The notes beneath the pieces are model-generated. The model searched no databases. It was given only the letters and a program-made list of their open reading frames with translations, and was not told the DNA's origin. This document shows, one piece after another, positions 22,503-33,322 of a DNA stretch of 64,000 bases; position 1 is the first letter of the stretch, and every line of letters starts with the position of its first letter. The position numbers and the translations under genes were made by a program. This DNA comes from Calendula officinalis. Lineage: Eukaryota; Streptophyta; Magnoliopsida; Asterales; Asteraceae. The stretch spans positions 37,843,966 to 37,907,965 of the forward strand of contig OY970830.1 in NCBI GenBank assembly GCA_963853835.1, given 5' to 3'.

Positions 22503-22916
22503 CGACGTCTCTCTCTCTTTGTCGCCTCTCTATCTCTCCGGTGATCTCTTCCGCCGACCTCTCTCAGCCTCTTTCTCTCTCTACCCCTCTCTCGATCTCT
22601 CTCAGCATCTATCTCTCTCCCCGACTCTGTATCTATCAATCTCCCTCAGCCCCTCTCTCTATCTCTCTCATCCTCTCTATCGATCGCTCTGTGCCTCTCT
22701 TTATATCTCATCCCCTTTCTCTCCTTAATTTTACCCTAATTTTATCTACAGTCTTGCCCTAATTTTATCTTCAATTTTACCCTAATTTACATATGTTAAA
22801 AACAAACATCAGTTCTCTTACAGACCGCATACCCTTTGTCCACTCCCGAAGCTACAACACTTGACATATGTCCTCCACAGACTACAGATCTTTTTGCTCT
22901 AAAAAACAAAAGCACC
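22038..22916. mobile_element. Tourist-like element (PIF/Harbinger type) carrying a CT microsatellite
   Basis: The left end GGTGGTGTTTATTTTTTAGA and the inverted right end GGTGCTTTTGTTTTTTAGAG form an imperfect inverted repeat. The flanks carry TTA (22035-22037, 22917-22919). The interior holds TCG and CT microsatellites and CT-rich sequence, which creates long Ser/Leu-rich open frames that are not genes. Confidence 0.75.
22405..22499. repeat. (TCG)n then (CT)n microsatellite
   Basis: About seven TCG units followed by a nearly pure CT run to 22499. CT-rich sequence continues in broken form to about 22700. Confidence 0.95.
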
Positions 22917-23548
22917 TTATTGTGCTATATATAAAATTACTAATTCTATTTTTTAATTTCATTCTTTGATTTTGATATTTTTTATCGATCAAATGATTAA
23001 AGTGATAATTTTTTAATATGAATCAATATCATATTTTATTAACCTTTTATTATTTGATTAAATATGGGTTCTAATGTACTTAATTAAAACATTTATTAGT
23101 ATACTTTTAATCAATATCAAGTGTAGGTTTCACCATATGTGCATTCTTCTATTTGATTCTTTGCGCACTCCAGGTATGAGCGCGGTCCAAAAACCGAACT
23201 GAAACCAGTAATGATGAATTTTCAAAACTGAAAATCGAGTCAGTTACATATTTTCGGTTTCAGAAGGTTTTTTGTTCGTTTTTTCAGCCAAAATGCTCAC
23301 CCCTATTCGAGGTTCGGACTGAAACCGAAAATCATAAGATTACAACCGATGACCGAACCAATTACATGTTTCCTGTTTCGGTTTATTTTTCGGCTCAAAT
23401 GCTAAATCCTAACACAGTCATCTGTAAAAGAAGTTAAAAAAAAACTTCGAGTGTTTTTTGCTTTGCTATAATCGATGTCTATTAATTAAGCTTGTTTAAT
23501 TTTGTTAAAAGAGTTTATATATTATGAATTATCACATCATGAGGTTTA

Positions 23549-24174
23549 TGCTAGTGGGTATGGGTACCATTAGCCGTACCATTTTTTCTGTCACATTATC
23601 TGCCATCTTAGCATCCAGGAAATACTCACCGTATCACACCACACCATTTTAATTTTCAACTCATTAATTCATTTCTATTTTATTTTTTTAAACATAAAAG
23701 TGATAAAACCACAACATTTCATTTTTTTTATAAATCCGATTTCAATTAAAACCTAATTTTTTATATAATAAATTATTACACAAAAACCCAACAAAAATCT
23801 AATAGAAAAAACCCAACAAAAAAAGCCCAATAAAAAAAACCCTTTTAAAAATCCATTAAAAAACCCTAATATAGTCGTCTTCTTCAATAGAAAATGCAAA
23901 CAAACAAACTCAGACAAAAAACGGAGGGTGATGCAGCCTAAGTAAGAAAACACACCTTCTTCATTTGTTTCTCTTCTCCAACCAAAATCCTTGCAACGGT
24001 CGAAAACACCATCGAAAGCCCCCACGCGCCCGTGCAAAGTCGTGGCCGTGGCCACCGGTGTTTCACGCGAACCCCCCACGCCGTTGTAGAAGGTGGTGTT
24101 TCCAGCTTGTGCACGTCGTGGCATTAAGTCACATCACCACCACAGCCACGGCTGTGGCCCTATACTGACCCGCC
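23549..24174. mobile_element. Tourist-like MITE, GGTATG family
   Basis: Flanked by TTA (23546-23548, 24175-24177). The left portion (GTGGGTATGGGTACC, then CACACCACACCATTTTAATTTT) matches the inverted right portion of the element at 53994-54459, so the two are relatives in opposite orientation. No coding capacity. Confidence 0.6.
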
Positions 24175-24424
24175 TTATGCATGCCAAAGAAAAAGTTCAA
24201 ACCAATAGTAATATTTAAACGAAAGTAATTTCTCAGGTCTAGACCGGAGTACTCGGGTCTTGGGATTGTTTTGATGATAAAAAAAAATACTTTTTCGTAG
24301 GATAGAGACAGTATGTATCGGTGTATTCATGTCTCAACTATTCAAAATAAAAACTTGGAACCAAAAATGCTTTGTATGTACATAATATTATTAATTATAT
24401 TGCTTATTTACTAAGTGGTACTAA

Positions 24425-24718
24425 GACTATGTGTAATGGGCGACCAAATCCACCTGACACATCAGCGTCACATCAATTTTTTCTCTTGCGACCAAACAAA
24501 TGAAAAATCACGATCAAACCCACATAGGTGGCGACTAAACCCATTCCCTTTGTAACAACCACATCCATTTGAAAATTTGGCGACTAGGGGGTGGTCGCTT
24601 GGATGGCCAAATACGCTAGGGAACGCGTCGCAGGAAGACCTAGTAAGGGAAGAGACGCGTCGAGTGGGCATGGAACGCATGCGACCAAACTGGGCGACCA
24701 TGCCTATTACACATAGTC
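24425..24718. mobile_element. Tourist-like MITE, GACTA family, copy 2
   Basis: 294 bp, exactly the length of copy 1. Ends GACTATGTGTAATGGGC and, inverted, GACTATGTGTAATAGGC. Flanks TAA on the left and TAT on the right fit a TAA duplication with one change. The interior shares GCGACCAAA and GAAAATTTGGCGAC with copy 1. Confidence 0.75.
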
Positions 24719-25024
24719 TATTCACCAAGGCATGTGAGTTATACGAGTATTATTTTTTCAATAATTAAATAAATTTTACACGTCATGTAATATTCTACAT
24801 TAGAAGGGTACCACACAGTATTTTTTGAACGACAATTCATTAATACAGTCTAGCAAATTATAGACTGGAAAAAATATTATAAAAGAAAAATAAGTCAATT
24901 TACCAATGAAATCTTACATTTATGATTTCGATGGTAAATCCAAGAATATGATTACATTTTAATACCATCTATAATATGTAGGTAAAATTATGCATAGTGG
25001 TGAAACTCTTTAGAAGCTGAAACC

Positions 25025-25150
25025 TTATAGAAAATTAAATGAATTAAAAGCTGAAATAATTATTTCAAAATAACTGTTAACTGAAAATTATAGAAAATTA
25101 AATGAATTAAAAGCTGAAATAATTATTTCAAAATAACTGTTAACTGAAAA
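25025..25150. repeat. 63-bp tandem duplication
   Basis: Two identical or nearly identical 63-bp AT-rich units (25025-25087, 25088-25150), starting TTATAGAAAATTAAATG. Confidence 0.85.
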
Positions 25151-25359
25151 TTAAGTCTTACTAATTTAGAAAGGTCTCAAATTCATTATATAATAAAAAT
25201 TAAGATATATATCAAACCCTAATAAAAGACATGGAAAGGTGTGTGCTACATCTTACAAAAAAATAGTTTTAGTGATTTTTATTCACACAAAAACCGTTAA
25301 AAAGCTATTCTTAAAATGAAAATAAATTATGTCATTTCTTTTTATTTTTTCTAAATCAA

Positions 25360-25958
25360 TCTACCTCTATATATGAGGTCTAGATTTGACTTTGTTTTGC
25401 CAACTCATCAATTTCAACAAATCTCATTGGTTGTTAATGATGACTTGTAATCATGTCAAATGGCACTTGTCAACCATAAGAAAAAACGTGTGATTCCACA
25501 TTTAACCCCAAGGCAAGTTTTATTTTTGAATCCGTATCCGTAACCCCATATGTAGCTGCTATTTACAACAATTTTTTGAAATCTCAATGTACGAAATAAT
25601 CTTTAATGACCTTTTCAAATCAATTTAAAATACACATTAATATTCGTTTTTTAAATTTAATTTCCATATAATATTGCCTAAATTTATATGGAACTTTATT
25701 GAAGAGGGTAAATTCCGGTTTTTGAAATAATCATCAATGAATTAAGTCAAACAAAATTTTATTATACTTAAATAATAATCATTTTGAAAGTGTGATTTTC
25801 GTTAGGGTTTTAAATAACAAGTTGGAGGCTGCTGGAATAATACTTATCACTACAACTATGTTTTGTCATGTCATTTAAATTATATTAATATTTTTGTTAT
25901 TTTTCTTTAATATCTCTCTTGAAGCATGTCCGCCCAGTCGGGCGGGCTTTGAAGCTAG
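25360..25958 (+). mobile_element. Non-autonomous Helitron (HEL-A)
   Basis: 599 bp. It starts TCTACCTCTATATATGAGG after an A and ends with a GC hairpin (CCGCCC-AGTC-GGGCGG) then GCTTTGAAGCTAG before a T. TC at the 5' end, hairpin plus CTAG at the 3' end and insertion between A and T without duplication are the Helitron signature. It shares both ends with the Helitron at 33323-48136. No gene content recognised. Confidence 0.85.
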
Positions 25959-26518
25959 TATATAATATGTTAACACATTAATCGTCTTTGTCAAAAATAT
26001 CTAGATCTCTTTCGAAACGGAATCACAAAGTGATTTTTATTTTTCTAAATTATAGCATGTCATATTGTTTCTGTCAATTTCTTCACATAAACAATGTTAT
26101 GTTGGAAAGTTTTGTATTGAAAATGATTTTCATTAATTTTATATCCATGTAATTATATGTATATTTGTTATGTATAATAAATGGTTTGTAACTTTGCATT
26201 GGCTTTCATAAAAGCTACACAACGAGTTAAAGTAGATCTAAAATGGAGTTATGGTTAATGAGATATCGACTTTCAAAGTATGGAAATTAAAACCAAAAAA
26301 CGAAACAAGTTGAATGGGTGGAAAGTTATTCCATATTGATATATGAACAAACTTAAATCGATGTTTGAACTAAGGTTTTGAGAAGGATGTCAAATTCCTG
26401 TCCTAGGTTAGGGCATTGTGTTAATTACATAGATGTCATAAGTTCAAATTTTACATGGTACATATTTTTAATAAATGCAATTCTGTTTCAAAATAATAAG
26501 TGTATACAAAATATATCA

Positions 26519-26831
26519 CTTCCTCCGATTCAAAATAAGTGATACACTTTCCTTTTTAGGGTGATTCAAAATACGAGTAAGTGATACACTTTGAAAAACT
26601 ATCTTATTTGGCATAAAATAGTGGGACCCCACCCACTAACTATCTACTTTAACAAAGTGATATGACCCTTTACCCTTACCTTTACTTTTAAACATCATTA
26701 AACTCACTTTATTCAAAAGGTGTGGGACACATTCCCCATTAACCATCTAATTAATCTAATTTAATTATCATTATAATCTTTTGCCTCAAAACCCGTGAAA
26801 TTTAAAGTGTATCACTTATTTTGAATCGAAG
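26519..26831. mobile_element. Stowaway-type MITE, second subfamily
   Basis: 313 bp with long inverted repeats: left CTTCCTCCGATTCAAAATAA, right TTATTTTGAATCGAAG, extended by AAGTGATACACTTT and its inverse. The right flank is TA; the left flank is CA, probably a mutated TA. Confidence 0.75.
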
Positions 26832-27500
26832 TATATATTTAGTAAAGATTTTGCTTTCAGAAACAGAAAATAGTGGGCTTATGTTTATTAGTATTATTGT
26901 GAATATTACGGCCCAACCTTCTAAAGAGTCGGTCGAAAAGTGTATAAGGACCTATATGCCAAGCGCCAAGCCAGGCACATTTTCTATCCGAAGTTTAAGA
27001 AAGTAAATAAGAATGTAGGATTAACAGTTTCATAAACAATATGGTGATTTGACTAGTGGTAATATAATTTTTTTAGATCTCACATGTTTGATTTCTCCAT
27101 AGTTAAACATTTGTTAGATGAAACACTCATGATAATAATTAACTCGTCTACTGTGAGCAAAGAACGACCTCTCTGGGGATCCCTTATAAAGTAATTGAAT
27201 ATGTTTCTTTTAAGTAGAAAGTAAGTAACAATTCCTGAAGCAAATCTATGGTAGAGATTCCGACAAACCGGGCAATCAGTATTTATGCTACGTGAAGTGA
27301 TTTACACACCGTATACATTTATACTAGCTACATAACCCGCCCGATGGGCGGGTATGCTTCAAAATTTAGTATGTAGAAAAATCCCAACAAAGATTAATAA
27401 TTTTACAAATGATATAATAAAGCTGTAGCTGTAATGATGAATTGGTAGAAAAATCGATACATTAAGAAATGTTACATAAAATTTACAAACGAAATAAGAC

Positions 27501-27615
27501 TTATTTATAAACTACATTTGCTGTTGAATTAGTGTAATTCTCATCGATGTCACAACAAATGACCTTCAATCCCTTCTTGTTCTTAACTCGTGATACAACT
27601 ACATAATAAACTGCT
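27501..27615 (-). pseudogene. Helitron helicase C-terminal remnant in HEL-B
   Basis: The minus strand reads YVVVSRVKNKKGLKVICCD followed by NYTNSTANVVYK and a stop. This matches the C-terminal end of PIF1-like helicases in plant Helitrons, where a V(A)LSRVK motif lies shortly before the stop. A homologous remnant with one internal stop lies at 47878-47982 in HEL-C. Everything upstream of the remnant is lost. Confidence 0.7.
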
Positions 27616-27793
27616 ATCAATTTCAAAAAAATATTAAAAATGAAAAATTTTTGCATAGTTAAGTCCAACATATGTAGTTTGTCGAACATCTAAATTAAGC
27701 GAATTAAGACAGGATAACTTTGCCAGTTTTCTTAAACCTCCATCCGTAATTACTAAAAAATGATTTAAACTTTCTAAATGATTAAGACCTCAC

Positions 27794-28080
27794 AACCATA
27801 TATAGATGTGCCAATGATGGCCAGCCTAGCTGGTTTGAGGCACTGGTTTATACTCATGTGGGTTGCAGGTCGTGAGTTCGAATCCCTTTGGGAGCGTTGT
27901 ATTAGCGTAAATTAACTCATACCTCATACGGGCACATATGGGGAATTTTCCTTGGAAATCCCTTTGGGGGCTGGGTTTGCCCGCTTATGCGGAGCTCGAA
28001 CTCGGGGTGCTCGCTGAAAAATTGCGAGTAGGCTTCCGTTATTTCATTTGCCGTTTCCAAAAAAAACCATATATAGATGT
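27794..28080 (+). mobile_element. Full-length tRNA-derived SINE with 16-bp target duplication
   Basis: Body 27810-28064, with A-box-like TAGCTGGTTTGAGGC (about 27838) and B-box GTTCGAATCCC (about 27879), and a short A tail at 28059-28064. It is flanked by the perfect direct repeat AACCATATATAGATGT (27794-27809 and 28065-28080). These are the marks of target-primed SINE insertion. It sits inside the Helitron, so it arrived after the Helitron family formed, though not necessarily at this locus. Confidence 0.85.
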
Positions 28081-28837
28081 ATCGGAATCTATTATTTCCA
28101 TATATGTGTCAATATATACATATGAATATGAGAGTTCCTATTCGTGATGTTCCTAATGCTAGAAGTGAAAATGCTTCCACCATAATCTCAACTACATGTG
28201 TCCGTCTCATTTTAATTGAAGTCCTTATACGTCCAATTCACCTTCCAAACACACTCAAATTCATCATAATTTGACTAACTTTAAAGTAAAAAATATGTGA
28301 AACTTGACTTTACTCACTTTAGGAACTGCAAATGGCCCATCAAAACTTTTAAATTGAAAATAAAGAAAACAATCATTAATCATGAAATTTGTCATCATAG
28401 TATTGACTCAATCTGAAATCATATAATGTGGAGTTATAATTTCTATACCGGGACATGTTGAGCACCAACACCAGCTGCAGGCCCATTTGCTTCTCTGAAA
28501 ACAATAGGCACATTAATAAGCACATTAATTGTCTATAAACAAATCATTAACAGTACATAATTAGCTTCATTTGGAACAAATAGGCAATAATAATTATAAT
28601 TAATTATTAAGTTTGAAGTTTCTGAATAAATGGGGACTCTTACCTTCATATAGAAATTGAAATCGTTCCAAACACTTGCCAAAATCGTTTGATAGGCATA
28701 AAAAAACCCATTAAATATTAACCCAAAAAATCCCTACCATAAAATAAAATACAAAGTATATATCATGTTAGTTTTATTCTCTGGTTAAACTTACTATAAA
28801 TTATGTATTTAATACAAAAAATAATAACTAAACTAAC

Positions 28838-29350
28838 CTTGCAGGACTCATTGGTGTGTAAGGATTCCATGGTCTGTCACGCATAGGTGTCCTCATGCCA
28901 TCATGAACAGGCGTTGCTGAGGAAATAAATATTCATCAATACTAAATGTTTAACATAATATATTATAACCCATGTTTAAATTAAAGATAGAAAAAAAAAC
29001 TCCAGAATCTCGCATAGGTGTCATGTATGGATGAAGTGGGGTTCTTAAAGAATGCATATGTGTCTCGCTTCCAGAGCCATACCTATGTGTATCACTGAAA
29101 AGCAAAAAAAAAAAACATATAAATTAATCAAATTTATAATTCTTTTACGAATTACCAGAAAAGAATATATACCGATATGGGGTTGTAACATTCACATCAT
29201 TAGCAAGTTGAGTACGCTCAACCACGAAAGGAGAATGAGTAAAGTTATAATAAAAAGTTAAACAGTAATCAAATATAGAAAATGAAAATGAAAATAATAA
29301 AATACCTATAACAACTTTCATTTGTGATTCCAATTCAACCCGAATAGAAA
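28838..29350 (-). pseudogene. Captured exons of transcription elongation factor SPT5
   Basis: Four consecutive exon pieces read on the minus strand. 29350-29306 ends ISIRVELESQMKVVI (KOW region). About 29223-29173 reads VERTQLANDVNVTTPYR. 29094-29000 reads DTHRYGSGSETHMHSLRTPL then HPYMTPMRDSG. 28916-28838 reads TPVHDGMRTPMRDRPWNPYT then PMSPAR. This matches the linker and C-terminal TPM/SPR-rich repeat region of plant SPT5, which binds RNA polymerase II as part of DSIF. Phases join across the introns and some splice sites survive (GTATAT at 29172, GTTAGT at 28837). The donor after 29000 and the acceptor before 29223 are damaged. It is a Helitron-borne gene fragment, not a working gene. Confidence 0.8.
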
Positions 29351-29652
29351 TTGTGTTGATTCTTTAGAATTACTATTTATTTTAAAATTTATTGTTTTGA
29401 AATTTAAAATAGGAATGATAATTAATTGTGTTGATTCTTTAGAATTACTATTTATTTTAATTAGTGTTTTGCCATAAATAATGCCTGTAATTTCGGGTTA
29501 TGTTAACTGCTATATATGGTCGAAGAGTGAAGTTTAGGAGGAATGAATGGACCAATGCCGGAATTACATGTGGCATTGTCCACCAATCAAAAGTCGGCGT
29601 TGTGATGAGGTGGTATGAAGTTATCATGTGTAGCCTCATATATAGGGGAGGA

Positions 29653-30540
29653 TATAATATTTGAATATCTGTATTTATGAATTAATAAAGTAATTGCATA
29701 TTTGCATGGTGTATCCTGTATACATCATTTTGTATAGTACAAATCACATCTCTATTGTTTTATTTGCTCATTTATACACTATCTCAACTCTTCATACGCT
29801 ATTCACACACAAATGTACGATATCAATGAAATTTATGTCAATTAACTTTAGACAATTATTTGTTTGATAATTTTATATTTTTGTTATACTTTTATTTGAA
29901 AGTAAAAAATAAATTTATATTTTATAAAATTTCATATTTCAAAAAATGTACACAAGAAAAAATATTTTTGAATGATAAAAACAAAAGTATGTATTAGGAC
30001 CTAAACATATACTGTATTACATTTCATATTATAAAAAAATTAATGATAAAAATCAAGTATATTAAATAATGCATTTAATTGTATTTCAGACATTATAGGT
30101 AAAAAAAGGAAATATCATTATATTTTTATTGGTTTTTCTAACGTATGCCCTTAAGGCATACATTACGTGCAATCAATGAACATCGAATTGCCATATAAAT
30201 CAAGAATCGTGTTTATTGCATCTGTAAAAATAATAAATATTAAAGTTCATGAATGTTATTCGAAATATATTAGGAAACTAAATATTTTATTAATTGCACC
30301 TAATGTATGTCTCAGGGTCATACGTTAGAAAAACCCTAGTTTTATAGGTAAAGAAAAGGAAATGATCATTTAAGAAAGTATCTTAGAACGATTTTAAATA
30401 ACATTGAAGAAATATCATTAAAATTTTATTGGTAAAAAAAGGAAAATTGATATATCGTTGAAATTGTTTTTAGATAAAAAAAGGTGGTGGGTTTATTCCC
30501 TAAAGGAGATGGGTTCGAGAAATGCATACTGCTCATTTGG
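29653..30540. other. Intergenic, nothing recognised
   Basis: Strongly AT-rich. About 30130-30340 contains a loose inverted arrangement (GGTTTTTCTAACGTATG near 30132, its inverse CATACGTTAGAAAAACC near 30320), possibly a decayed MITE. 30475-30540 is the dispersed repeat shared with 13705-13840. Confidence 0.4.
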
Positions 30541-31445
30541 ATGTCACTACATTACTCGAAGCGCTAACTAACTAATTTGTCGTTAAAAAAAATCACATAT
30601 TTGACATGTTTTACCTTTTTCATGATTTATAACTCTCTACATATGTCACTACATTACTCGAAGCGCTAACTAGGGGTGAGCAGAAAAAGAGGGTAACTGG
30701 AATTGGAACCGGAACCGCCTCGGAACCGGAGGTTCCGGAAGAGGAAACTGCTAGGAGGTTCCGGTTCCTAAAATCATGGAACCGCCCTAAGAGGTTCCGG
30801 TTCTCAAAATCAAGGAACCTGGAACCGGTGGATACCCTGGAACCGGCGATTTTTCGATATATTATTAATAAGTATAATAATATATAAGATAATATACATT
30901 AAATTTAAGAGGTTTACCTATATGTAAAATATCTCATAAACTTAATAGTCTAAATAAAACGGTTTTTATCTTTATTATCACTGATTGAGCCATATTTAAA
31001 CTTGTTGAATATGGAAGTCAAGTACCAGAAAGTGATTTTTGTTCACTTATTTCTATTTTGAACTCGTTCAACCATATTTAAAATCGTTAAACAGCATTTA
31101 TAATCGTTAAACGATATATGTAATTGCTAGTTTGTGTGATTTATTATCTTGTTTATTTAGTTTGTAATACTTAAATTTTTATGAATTTAGAGGCAGGGTA
31201 ACCAGAACCGGTTCTGGAACCGGCGGTTCCGGTTCCGAAAATTTAGGAACCTGTCTTCCAGGTTCCGGTTCCGGTTCCGGTTCCGAGATTTTAGGAACCT
31301 GCGGTTCCGATTCTGGTTCTGGTTCCGATCGGAACCGGTGGATACCCTGTTGTGCTCACCCCTAGCGCTAACTAACTAATTTGTCGTTAAAAAAAATCAC
31401 ATATTTTACATGTTTTACCTTTTTCATGATTTATAACTCTCTACG
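30541..31445. repeat. 102-bp tandem duplication split by a hAT MITE
   Basis: Unit 1 is 30541-30642 (starting ATGTCACTACATTACTCGAA). Unit 2 starts at 30643, is interrupted after 30670, and resumes at 31373 with CTAACTAATTTGTCG to about 31445. Confidence 0.85.
30671..31364. mobile_element. hAT-type MITE with internal GGAACC repeats
   Basis: 694 bp. Terminal inverted repeat TAGGGGTGAGCA, inverse TGCTCACCCCTA. Perfect 8-bp target duplication GCGCTAAC (30663-30670 and 31365-31372), the hAT signature. Both subterminal regions are dense in GGTTCCGG/CCGGAACC words. No coding capacity. Confidence 0.88.
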
Positions 31446-31488
31446 TATACATGATTCCATCTATTTGTATTTATTTTTTATTCTACTT

Positions 31489-32085
31489 TTACATTTTTTT
31501 TATAACTTTACCATTACGGTGCCTCAATATAATCCAAAGGTAAATATACCAAAAACTCGAGAACCCCTTTTTTGCAGCTGCCATTATGTTAGCCGCATCC
31601 AACCAATCGAAGACATCCGAAATGGATCGAAAACCCAATAAATCTACATTCCACCAAGCACTAAGATCTCGTAAAAGACATCTAGACACCAAACATCTCA
31701 AGAAAATATGATCAAGGTCTTCATCAACTGAATCACATAAAGGACAAAGATAGGAAAGGCATGTGATATTTCTCCTTTGAAGATTCGGTTTCGTTGGGAG
31801 CTTGTCATGGAGAATGCGCCAAACCATAATGTTCATTTTAGCGGGGGACCCAATTAACACATGAAAGAGGCCTGATTCCAGAGGATCTCAGCGGCATGTC
31901 ATCAAAAGCAACCTGAAGAGACGACACAGAAAACCCGTTATCGCTTAGGACCCATGAGACATTTCGAGAACCATTAAATTACTCCACCCGAATCCAGTCG
32001 TTAACCGGCATATTTAACTTGTCAAACTCCTTTTGAGCCTTTATTATGTTTCGCCAAATGTTCGGGAAGCTACCACCCTTATTAA
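31489..32085 (-). pseudogene. LINE ORF2 fragment with zinc-binding RT domain
   Basis: On the minus strand a 123-codon frame reads KMNIMVWRILHDKLPTKPNL, then ITCLSYLCPLCDSVDEDLDH, then IFLRC. This is the Cys/His zf-RVT domain found near the end of plant LINE ORF2 proteins (CPLC..DEDLDHIFLRC). The upstream part (to about 32085) is out of frame but related (NDWIRVE). It is truncated at both ends and adjoins a plus-strand LINE tail. Confidence 0.75.
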
Positions 32086-32490
32086 CTTATTGTTATTTTT
32101 TTGCCATCATATATTTTTGCATGTTGTCTCTTTACCTCCGGGTAGATCTATGATTGTTTATATATCACAATTCTCTTACCATGTATTTGGCGAGACTGAG
32201 TACTATTATTGTTGTTATAATACTTAGTTGCTTTGTTTCACCAGCCTGTGTGTAGGTGTTTCAATGCCTTGTACTGTGTTGTATCGTTGTGGTGCTAGCT
32301 CCTTACTAATTTTTTTATAGAGTTCTTAGGCGTCTTGGGAAGGGTGGTAGCTTTGTCGAACTTATTTCTCACGAAACACCATGCCGATCAAATATTGGTT
32401 GATGAAAAAGGATATGTTTGTGGGTGTCTTCGGAGGGGGTGATGACATTGCCCAAGCTCTCTCCTGTTGTCACCTTTTTACCATTAAAAA
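32086..32490 (+). mobile_element. LINE 3' untranslated region and tail
   Basis: The sequence ends GGTGATGACATTGCC ... TTTTTACCATTAAAAAAA at about 32440-32492, matching the LINE tail at 13195-13305. It lies head-to-head with the minus-strand ORF2 piece, so two LINE insertions or an inverted insertion occurred. No coding part is clear here. Confidence 0.5.
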
Positions 32491-32860
32491 AAGGAAAATG
32501 ATAATGACAGCCCTTAGGGCTGTCACTAAGCAGGGGCGGTACCAGATAAATTTTTAAAGGTGGGCAAAATTTTGGAGTGCAAGTCAGGTTCTTTGAGTGA
32601 GATTTTAATTAAAGTCAAATTGTAAACCAAATCAAATAAGTTTTAGTTTGAAGAAAGTCTAAACATACACTAAATTAGTCAAAATGAAAATTCATGTGTT
32701 AGTTAATTCGAGAATAAAAATTCTAAAACTTAATAATATAAAAAATAGATTACAATTTTTTATAGTGGTAGATTTCGTATACAAAGCTTATGTTCTTAAC
32801 TCATATTCGTATTCAGTGTTGTTATAGCATTTAAGTAAGTTTTTAAAGTGTTCATATATA

Positions 32861-33322
32861 GATGATGTGAACTAATATGTCACTGGATAAAATATATGTG
32901 TGATCAAATAAATGATTAGCATAATATTTTTAAACCAATAATTCTAGGGAAGAATGAATCAATAGAAAGAAGATATTAATAGGAAACATAGTAAAAGAAA
33001 CGTTAAAACGGGAAAAAAAAGATTTAAAAAAATATATTTGTATATGGAAGGGATTTAAATTAAATGTTATATGTTTTAAGATAATGGATAAAATATATGT
33101 GGACTAATATGCATATATGTGTGATCAAATAAATGTTATATGTAGATAATGTGGACTAATATGTCACTGGATAAAATATATGTGTGATCAAATAAATGAT
33201 AAGCATAATATTTTTAAACCAATAATTCTAGGGAAGAATGAATCAATAGAAATAAGATATTAATAGGAAATAGAGTAAAAGAAACGTTAAAACGGGAAAG
33301 AAAAAAAATATTTAAAAACATA
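32861..33322. repeat. 284-bp direct duplication inside the hAT element
   Basis: Copy 1 is 32861-33144. Copy 2 starts at 33145, is interrupted at 33322 by the Helitron, and resumes at 48137 with TATATGCATATGGAAGGG. Copy 1 carries the uninterrupted equivalent around 33034 (TATATTTGTATATGGAAGGG). Confidence 0.85.

Larger units (their letters stand above)
27324..29652 (-). mobile_element. Helitron carrying host gene fragments (HEL-B)
   Basis: 2329 bp on the minus strand. The 5' end (plus coordinate 29652) reads TCCTCCCCTATATATGAGG after an A. The 3' end has the hairpin CCCGCCC-ATC-GGGCGGG followed by TTATGTAGCTAG (27324) before a T. Contents in element order: exons resembling transcription elongation factor SPT5 (29350-28838), a nested SINE (27810-28064), and the C-terminus of a Helitron helicase (27615-27501). 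No full RepHel protein remains, so it is non-autonomous. Confidence 0.87.

Noticed and set aside
22185..22762. Long Ser/Leu- and Arg/Glu-rich open frames on both strands
   Set aside because: They are translations of the CT microsatellite in several frames, within a transposable element; no gene.
23155..23410. CGGTTT/AAACCG-rich stretch with GCTCACCCCTATTC inside, like hAT MITE ends
   Set aside because: Only one end-like motif and no 8-bp duplication.
23753..24124. 123-codon open frame on the minus strand
   Set aside because: Low-complexity Phe/Leu-rich product lying inside a Tourist-like MITE; no recognisable domain.
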